Shown in pieces: positions 1 through 64,000 of a stretch of DNA of 64,000 nucleotides. Position 1 is the first letter of the stretch. Every line of letters starts with the position of its first letter. Origin of the DNA: Liriodendron chinense (taxonomy: Eukaryota > Streptophyta > Magnoliopsida > Magnoliales > Magnoliaceae); contig ML058526.1 in NCBI GenBank assembly GCA_003013855.2, positions 2,046,001 through 2,110,000 on the forward strand. Reading direction: 5' to 3'. A program made the translations under genes and the position numbers. The notes under the pieces are model-generated. The model had not been told where the DNA came from. It saw only the letters and a list, made by a program, of their open reading frames with translations, and did no database searches.

Positions 1-115
1 TCTTATCACAGTTTGGATGACAAATAAACTTCGCTATGGGCCCTAGCAAGGTTTCAACGGTGGAAATCATTATTCTCACTTTTTTATATGATGTGGTCCA
101 CTTGAGCTTTAGACA
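1..115. repeat. Dispersed intron repeat fragment (GTCCATCC family)
   Basis: Bases 1-115 are close to the reverse complement of about 3985-4105: both contain 'TTTGGATGACAAATAAAC', a GGGCCC near 'TAGCAAGGTTTCAACGG', and 'TGTGGTCCACTTGAG' in one orientation or the other. This is one arm of a widespread non-coding repeat family of this genome. No coding capacity. Confidence 0.7.
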
Positions 116-120
116 TAAAT

Positions 121-776
121 TAAATGTTGTTAAATCGCATATGTGATCTCATGCGATCGCATAATTGCATATGCCATCGCATATATTTTTTTTTTGAATT
201 TTTTTTAAAAAAGGAAAATTCGAAAAAAATTTAAAAAATCTGAAAAAATAGGAAAAACTTGCCTAATTAGGGGTTATTTTACTTATTTCATTGTATAAGT
301 GTTTCATTAAGTTATATATTTAATTACTTGTATTATATTATATAAATTTTTATAAAACAATCAATAAGCTACATTAAAAGAGAATTAATTATTAAAAACT
401 TCGAACAAAGAAATTTTATTAATAAATGGATAACTTGAAACAACTTACAATTTAATTTACAAAAAAAAGCACAACTTACAAAATATAAAAATTAAAAATA
501 TTTGAAATAGTTGTAGAGAGATTTAGAGTAAGAGAAAAAGTAAGAGATTTAAAGCTTTGGGGTAAAGAATAGTGAAAATGGAGGTGATATGCAAAAATTT
601 CCCAAATTAAAAAAAAAAAAAAAATGTAATATGCGATGGCATACTCGCATATGCGATCGCATATTTGTCGCATATAAAAGTATGCCATGGCATACTTGCC
701 AGGATCGCATATGCCATCATGGCATATGTGATTTGATCCATAGTATCCGCATGTGTGATTGCATATGACAACACTG
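121..776. mobile_element. hAT-like MITE packed with GCGATCGC/GCATATGC words
   Basis: The left end TGTTGTTAAATCGCATATG pairs with the right end CATATGACAACACTGG as imperfect inverted repeats. Both subterminal regions carry many copies of palindromic words (GCGATCGC, GCATATGC, GCCATGGC). The centre is AT-rich with A/T homopolymers. No transposase. The terminus CCAGTGTTGTCATAT resembles the ends of the element at 48258-48792. No clear target duplication seen. Confidence 0.55.
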
Positions 777-794
777 GATATAATTTCATTTTAC

Positions 795-2290
795 AATGGA
801 ACCCCATCACCTTGTCCCGTGTAACTCTGTATCTTATTCTAGTGAAACCCCAATACTTTGTTTGACAACCCCATTATTTTTCTAGTGTTACCCTATCACT
901 TTGTCTAGCAACCCCATCACTTTGTTTAATGGAAGCCCGTCATTTTTTTTCTTTTGATAATCCCGTTCCTTTAAGAGTGGAGCCCTGTCATTTTATCTAG
1001 CAACCCGGCCCCGTCACTTTCTCTAGTGAAACTATGTCATCACTTTGTTTGGTAAAACCCTCACTTTATCTAGTGAAATCCTGTCACTTTGTCTTATGGA
1101 ACATTATCACTTTGTCTGCAAACCTCATAAGTTTGTCTAGAAGAACCCCATCATTTTGTTGTGCAACTTCGTCACTTTGTTTAGAGGAACCTCGTCACTT
1201 TGTCCTACAACCTCGTCACTTTTTATAGTGAACCATTGTCACTTTGTCTGGCAATCCCGTTACTGTCTTTTTTAACTTTGTATCTTATTCTAGCGGAACT
1301 ATGTTACTTTGTCTAATCATCCCATCACTTTACTAGTGGAACCCCATTACTTTGTCCGACAAATCCATCAGTTTGTTTAGTGGAACCCCGTCACTTTGTT
1401 TAGTGGAACCCCGTCACTTTATCCGACAACCCCGTCACTCTACTAGCGGAACCTGTCACTTTCTCCAGTAACCCCGTCACTTTGTCTAATTGAACCTTGT
1501 CATTTTGTTTGGCAACCTCATCACTTTGTACAATAGAACCTCGTCACTTTGTTTGGCAACCTCGTCACCTTGTCACTTCGTTTTGTCTAACCCTCTATCT
1601 TGCTCTAGTGGAACCACATTACTTTTTCCAGCAGCCCTATTACTTTGCTAGTGAAACTCCGTTACTTTGTTTGACAACCCTATCAATTTGTCTAGTGGAA
1701 CCTCGTCACTTTGTCTGGCAAGCCCATCACTTTTCTAGTAGAAACCCATCACTTTCTTCAATAAGTTTGTTACTTTGTTTAGTGGGAATCCCATCACTTT
1801 GTCTGGCAAACCACTCACTTTACCTAGTGGAATGTCGTCATTTTGATCGGCAACCGTATCACTTTATCTATTGAAAACTCATCACTTTGTCCAATAAATT
1901 TGTCACTTTATCTAGCAAAACCCTATCACTTTGTCCTGCAACCACATCACTTTCTCTAGTGGAACCCCATCATTGTTCTTGGCTACCCCATCACTTTATC
2001 TAGTGAAAACCCATCACTTTTTTCAGCAACCCCATCACTTTATCTAGTGAATGTCATTCAACCCTGTCACTTTATCTAGTGGGACCTTGTCACTTTTTCT
2101 GGCAACTCTATCACTTTGTCTCGTGGAACCTAGTTACTATTTTTTTTTGTTTTTTTTTTTGTGACCATATCACGTTGTCTATTGGAACCCGTCGCTTTGT
2201 CTTGTAACCTCATCAATTTTTTTAGGGATACCTCTTCACTTTATTCGACAACCCCATCACTTTGTCTAGTGTAACCTCATTGCTTTCTTG
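795..2290. repeat. Minisatellite with alternating ~21/23-bp units
   Basis: About 65 degenerate monomers all contain a core like CCCCATCACTTTGTC. Two linker types alternate, 'TAGTGGAACC' and 'TGGCAACC', giving a dimeric unit near 44 bp. A variant 'TATCTTATTCTAGTG' returns near 829, 1281 and 1598, hinting at higher-order duplication. ORFs read here (1034-1228, 1497-1874) are only the repeat translated and should not be annotated as genes. Confidence 0.9.
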
Positions 2291-2404
2291 ACTCATTCAA
2301 TAAACCACCACCACATCAAAAGCTTATATAAGATACTTGTTATTTACTAATCCACAAAATCTTGGATTTACCAAATTTAATGCATGCCAAAACATAGACA
2401 CGAA

Positions 2405-3110
2405 TTAATAGACTAGGTGGGTGCGACCATGACTATGCGATACACCTCAATATATGCATTGTATATCCATGTTGTCCATCCATTTTGCCAACTTATTTTA
2501 AGACATGGTCCAAAAAATGAAGCAAATGAATTCCCACCATTAAAAGCTTATTGGGGGGGTCAGAATCAAGATGATATTTTTATTTTTAACCTTATTAACA
2601 AGTTGGATGGTAAATAAATATTACGGTAGACATGTGCACCTTTTCCACTCACAGTCTTGTGCGAGTGTTGCCATGTGCACTTTTTCCAATCACATGGTCC
2701 ACCTGAGTCATAGATGTTGTTAATTTTTGCGCCCTTGACCTAACATGGGGTTAAGAACTTGGTGGTCGGGGTTGATTTTAAATAAACATCATGGTGGGGC
2801 CCATCGGAATCGCCGACTCATTTGTTGGCATGGGGCATGAGGGAAGGCAAAGGAATGGTTAAAAGGGGAGTGGGACCTCAACCTCACCCAAGACAATGTT
2901 GCCCTTACCGTGGGGCCTACCTTGATGTGTGTATTTTGTATCCACCCTGTCCATCCACTTTTTCATATCATTTTAGGTCATGATCTAAAAAATGAAGAAG
3001 ACCTAATTATCAGGTGGAACATATTCTATGAAACACTGGTGATTGATCATTAATAGACCACGAAAGTTTTAGATCCCACTAAGATTTTTTTTTTTTTTTT
3101 GGCTACATCC
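2405..3110. repeat. Dispersed GTCCATCC-type intron repeats
   Basis: Two partial copies of the family: about 2405-2800 with 'ATCCATGTTGTCCATCC' and 'GTTGGATGGTAAATAAAT', and about 2900-3090 with 'CCTTGATGTGTGTATTTTG' and 'CCTGTCCATCCAC'. They are non-coding and old. Bases 3089-3102 are a T run. Confidence 0.65.
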
Positions 3111-3121
3111 AAGGTTATGTG

Positions 3122-3837
3122 TAGAGTTGGGCACAAGCCAAGCCAGCTCGAATTGATTTGAAAAAGCTCAGCTTGGATTGGTTTGAATAGTAGTTCAAAC
3201 CAAACCAAGCCTCGTAGTCAAGCTCGTTTAAGTGAACAAACCAAGCTCAAAACAGGGTAATACCGTCTCAGCTCGGCTCGAAGCTCGGTTTGATTCAACT
3301 CAGTTTGATTCAGCTTGATTTGGCTCTCAGATTGTAAGCAAACTGTTTCATGTGGTGTGATCCACTTTAGCTTTGGATATATATGATTCAAATGATATGT
3401 AAAAACAGATGGACGGCATGGATAATACATAATACATAATACATGAATGTACATTGTTTCCTTGCACTTGTAAAGTCATGCTTAAAAGGCTCTTACATGT
3501 CTATTTTGATGTTGCACTCTTTTGGAGGATGTTAAACATCATGTAGTAAGATATTTTTGTATATTTTTTTGTTATTTCTAACTTTTTTTAATCTTTCCTA
3601 TTTAAACAAACAAACAAAAAAAAGCCCCCACCTGTTCGAACTCGGCCCAGGTCGATTCGAAATTTTCTACCAAACTGATCTCGGCCCGAACCAGATTATT
3701 TTGGAACAAACCAAACTCAGGCCGCATGGGTTGGCCCGAAACCCAAACCGAGTCGATCCACAAACTGGGGTTGCACAAAAACAAGCCAAACCAAACTAGG
3801 GCAAAGTCGGCCCGCCTAGGATTGTTGCCCACCTCTA
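3122..3837. mobile_element. hAT-like TIR element, TAGAGtTGGGCA type
   Basis: The left end TAGAGTTGGGCACAA and the right end TTGTTGCCCACCTCTA form inverted repeats matching at 11 or 12 of the first 13 bases. The interior is rich in AAGCTCGG/CCGAGC-like words and has a fragment of the GTCCATCC family at about 3340-3480. No transposase is present. Flanking 8-mers (GTTATGTG and GTACTTTG) do not make a convincing target duplication. Confidence 0.55.
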
Positions 3838-3844
3838 GTACTTT

Positions 3845-4620
3845 GTGACCTCATGGACAGATTGGGTGGCAAATGCACTTGGATTGCATACTGAGTTACC
3901 TAGTAGGCTTTTATCATAGGGCCCACTTTGAATATATATGGTTTATCTAAGCCGTTGATCTATTTTTCCAGCTTATTTTAGGGGTTGAGGCCAAAATGGA
4001 ATTATATCCAAACCTCAAGTGGACCACATCATAGAAAAAAGTGAGAATCATGGTTTCTACCGTTGAAACCTTGCTAGGCCCCACAGTGATGTTTATTTGT
4101 CATCCAAACTATTCATGAGATCATACAAACATGGATGAAGGGAAAACACAAATATAAGCTTGATTCAAGACTTCTGTGGTCTCCAAGAATTTTTCAATGG
4201 TAGATGTTCAATTCACACTGTTTCCTTTGGTGTGGTCCACTTAAGATTTCGATTTACTTTATTTTTTGTATCAAGTTACAAAGTTATCTTGTAAAATGGA
4301 TGGATGGAGTGGATAACATTAAAAAAGTCACTGTGGACCCCACTGAGTTTACTTAGATGCAACCTGCTTCCAATAAACACCATGGAAACACTAGGGTGCC
4401 CTAAGAAGTTTTTAATGGCAGGGTGTTTAATCACCCACTGTTTCCTAGAGTATGGTCCACCCGATGATTGGATCTTTTTCATTTTTGGTATAATACCCTA
4501 AAATTATTTGAAAAATAGGATGAATGGGGTGGATAGTACAGAATACACGTATCAAGGTGGACCGTGGTAAGGGCCGCGCCATCTTGGTTGAGGCTGGGGT
4601 CTCACTGAATTTGCTCCCGT
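3845..4620. repeat. Dispersed GTCCATCC-type intron repeats
   Basis: A mosaic of the same family. It contains 'GCAAATGCACTTGGATTG', 'CCAAACCTCAAGTGGACCAC', 'GAAACCTTGCTAGGCCCCAC', 'TGTGGTCCACTTAAG' and, near 4500-4570, 'ATGAATGGGGTGGATAG'. Overlapping short ORFs on both strands at 4276-4501 reflect an inverted-repeat structure and are not genes. Confidence 0.6.
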
Positions 4621-6724
4621 TAAAAAGGTATCCAAATGTAATTCAGTATTAATGAGGTAGTTTTTTGTAATTTTCTTTTTAATGAATGTGCTAATGTGAG
4701 CACTAATGTGCTGGCCCAATGAAGTTTCAGGATTGAGGAAAACCCTGTGTCCTTGAAAACTCTTTTAGTATTGGGGATTACCCTTCGTAAGGGGTTGTTA
4801 TAGGGAAGAAATATTGAGCCTATTCAGGAGTTTTTAAAGAGGGGTTGTGGGATGTTATCTCACCATCCTACACTCCCATCTTTTGTTTCTTTGCTTCTTT
4901 CTTTTAATAAAATTTGCAGTACCGTTCACAAAAGAGAAAAAAAAGAAAGAAGTGTAGAAGGTTTTAGAAGATACACGAGGAATGTATAAGGTTCTAGAAG
5001 AATGTTTGGAGGGCTAGAATTTAGTAAAATATAAAAAAGTACTAAATGGTTGCAAGAATTATATACAACAAAGAGCATATGGATACCTAGAACAGTAGAA
5101 CCTCATGGAAGCTTGGGAAACCTGTGGCTATGGGTAGGTGGTTTGTAAAAGAGGTGAACCTCCTCTTGGATTTGGTCTTCAATGGATTCAACTCAAGTTC
5201 TTTATGGTGCATATTTTATGGATTGCTTAATTGTACCATTGGTTTAAATAACATGTAATATTGCATAGCGTTCAGCCCTCTATAGCGTGTAGTGAAAGCT
5301 ACACAATACTTCTATTTTTTAATTTAACGTAATAGGAAAAAAATATGATAATTGTAAAAATAAATATAAAAAATAACAATAAATAAAATAAAAATTGCCT
5401 AGAAAAATGCTTCATTTTTTCAAGTAAAAGCATATGTTGAAAACAAGTTATCAAAAAATAACCCACTTATATACAAGCCAAATTATAAAACATCAGCAAG
5501 CTTCTAAATTATAAGCAAACTACCTTAATGATGTCTAATTGAAAGCATGAAACACCAACAAAAGAATAGAAATATACTCTCAAACATCGAATGAAAATCA
5601 CAAAATTCACAAGTTATGACAGATGACAAATAACATTTAACAAATATGCATAATTTTTTTGTAGTTAAGTGAAATAAAACAACAACTTGGCAACCACTCT
5701 CCACAAAAGTTAGGTCTATCCAATCATCTGCTGGGCCACACCATTGAAAACAATGGACAACCACCTCAGGCCTCAACTGCAGTGTGGTGGGGTGGCCCAC
5801 ATCAACCATGCTAGATGGTAAGAGTTGGATACCGGGCTACAAAATAGAAATGAGAAAAACCACCATTGAGAAGGAAATCATGTATTTCCATTCATCATAT
5901 GGTGCAAACCACAGAAACAATCATGCAACTGTAGCGTGGTCATGGTGGAGTAGATAGGTTGGATGCCATCCAATAAACACACACCATAGCAGGCCCCACG
6001 CAACAAACAATTGTACAACAAGCTTATTCTGCAATGTTGCACAAAACCAGCAGCCAAAAATGGAAAAAAAGAAAAGAAAAGAAAAATTAAAACATACCCT
6101 AAATTAATATTAAATCAATCAAAATAAAATAAAATAAAATGAATTAATTGAAATAAATAGGAAGAGCCATGGCTCTATTTATCTTTAAATCAACTAAAAA
6201 ATGCAATCTGGAGCCATACAGCCATACGAACTTGATTGTAAAGGGGCAATCTTGAATTTCTCCTTTGTTTGGGTCCGAATGCCCATGAAACTTGAGCCTG
6301 AAATCTTCTCACGTGGCCTATCAATCCCTTGGGTTTGTCTCTAATGTTTCTTTGAATTGGGAGAATCAAAATGAGTTTTTTTTTTTTTTTTTTTTCTGGG
6401 GCCGCAGGGGTACTTGTGCTCGAGCGTTATGGTTTTGAAACCTCTTTCGAAAATCCTTTTGTTTCATAAGGGTTGTTTCATTGTTTGTTTTACACCATTA
6501 AAAATGGTAATGACTTTTCAGCTGTACAATTAGATGCCGCTGTACAGATGGCTGGGATTGTCTAGTAGGTTTAAATCTAGAGATATGCTTCATTGACAAT
6601 AGGACCAACAATTGGAAGGTCTGATAGCTCTACTTTAGTCCCATGTGTGAGGAGGATGAGTCACTGGCATTTTCAAATGCATTATGAACTAACTAACAAG
6701 GAAAGAAAAACCAAAAGAAATGAG
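4621..6724. other. AT-rich intronic DNA, no gene seen
   Basis: Mostly unique AT-rich sequence. About 5250-5310 has a few 'TAGCGT/AGCTACAC' words of the element family seen complete at 48258-48792. About 5695-5990 looks like decayed GTCCATCC-type repeat. A 5-mer microsatellite (AAAAT)n lies near 6121-6140 and a T run near 6375-6396. I see no exon with plausible splice sites and TAF2 similarity. Confidence 0.5.
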
Positions 6725-6885
6725 AAAAATGTGTAGCATATGTTACTTACACTATGTGCTACATCACGTGTAGCATACGCTACAGCCCTTTGTGCTATTT
6801 AGGTGCGTACGTAGCCTTTTAACTATGTTGCATTACGTAGTGTGTGCTACATAGCTATGTTACAATGCTGTTTAAAACACTTAAA
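6725..6885. mobile_element. Partial MITE of the TAGCGTGTAGC family
   Basis: It contains repeated 'GTAGCATA', 'GCTACA' and 'GTGCTACAT' words and ends 'GCTGTTTAAAACACT', matching the right terminus of the complete element at 48258-48792. The left terminus is missing. Confidence 0.55.
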
Positions 6886-7147
6886 TGTATACTATTGTAG
6901 AAGATTACTTATTGTGTTAGTGTTGTCTTGCAAACTTATATTTTTCTGAAGTTTTCAGTTTTTTTCTTCTTTTTCTTAACCTTTGTTAGCCTAATTAAAA
7001 AAGCAAGTACAGAATATTGAATATGTCGCATTTTTACTGTATCTGTTGATTTGTTTCCATGTGAAAGTATTCAAATCTTGATAGTAATTTGTAAGATCAT
7101 ATTTTTATTTTGTAGCTGCATGTTTATTCTGCTTTGGCTGATTGCAG

Positions 7148-64000
<56,853 letters not shown>

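Noticed and set aside
1034..1874. ORFs of 64 and 125 codons on the + strand as small Cys/Leu-rich proteins
   Set aside because: They are the roughly 22-bp minisatellite read through. Frame and composition follow the repeat, and equivalent text continues outside the ORFs.
795..2290. CRISPR-like spacing of repeats and spacers
   Set aside because: Units are degenerate and contiguous with no unique spacers, there are no cas genes, and the context is an intron of a plant nuclear gene.
1..7147. An additional upstream TAF2 exon
   Set aside because: I searched for conserved TAF2 text and good splice contexts and saw none. The next upstream exon is likely outside the window, though a very short exon could be missed by eye.

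Overview
The window is nuclear DNA from a flowering plant. It holds one recognisable host gene: TAF2, the TFIID subunit 2 / TBP-associated factor of about 150 kDa, on the + strand. Seventeen consecutive exons lie between 7148 and the right edge. They splice into one uninterrupted frame of 2510 nt (836 codons plus 2 nt) through canonical GT-AG junctions. The 5' exons (most of the aminopeptidase-like region) lie left of the window and the 3' end lies right of it, so bases 1-7147 are most simply an upstream TAF2 intron. The exon clusters are 7.1-7.4 kb, 9.8 kb, 12.2-13.0 kb, 23.2-23.5 kb, 43.4-44.1 kb, 55.0 kb, 60.6-61.3 kb and 63.3-64.0 kb. The introns between the clusters are very long (about 10, 20, 11 and 5 kb) and make up about 95% of the gene. 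The long introns and the abundant dispersed repeats built from words like GTCCATCC, GTGGGGCCCACC and TCCACTTGAGC suggest a magnoliid-type plant; that placement is from memory and is only moderately sure.

Everything else is mobile or repetitive DNA inside the introns. Left part (1-23 kb): a 1.5-kb dimeric minisatellite, hAT-like terminal-inverted-repeat elements, a tandem duplication that copied the end of one such element, a solo LTR with a perfect 5-bp target duplication, a LINE 3' remnant, a TIR element whose ends run into microsatellites, a roughly 100-bp tandem array and a PIF/Harbinger-like element carrying its own minisatellite. Intron 23.5-43.4 kb is the densest: a decayed Ty3/gypsy pol (minus) split by a PIF/Harbinger MITE; a 2.3-kb hAT-like element with an 8-bp target duplication; a retroelement-like region with a captured antisense copy of a nodulin-like major-facilitator gene; a young, complete but internally deleted Ty3/gypsy element (34545-38657, LTRs about 99% identical, TSD GTTAT) inserted in another LTR; and a second decayed gypsy gag-pol (39.1-41.6 kb).

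Intron 44.1-55.0 kb holds two copies of one old repeat. One copy is intact; the other is split by a hAT-like element, a larger insertion and a perfect-TIR Tourist-type MITE with TSD TAA. The right part holds another solo LTR of the TGATGCAGGAT...CATCA group, a second LINE remnant and a duplicated CA-rich minisatellite intron next to the last exon. That exon carries a 4-copy, 21-bp in-frame repeat.

I found no CRISPR array, operon, rRNA gene or convincing tRNA gene, and no second intact host gene. The most unusual items are the captured transporter fragment, the young defective gypsy element with a single in-frame stop between gag and the rest, and several hAT-like families whose ends are packed with family-specific palindromic words.
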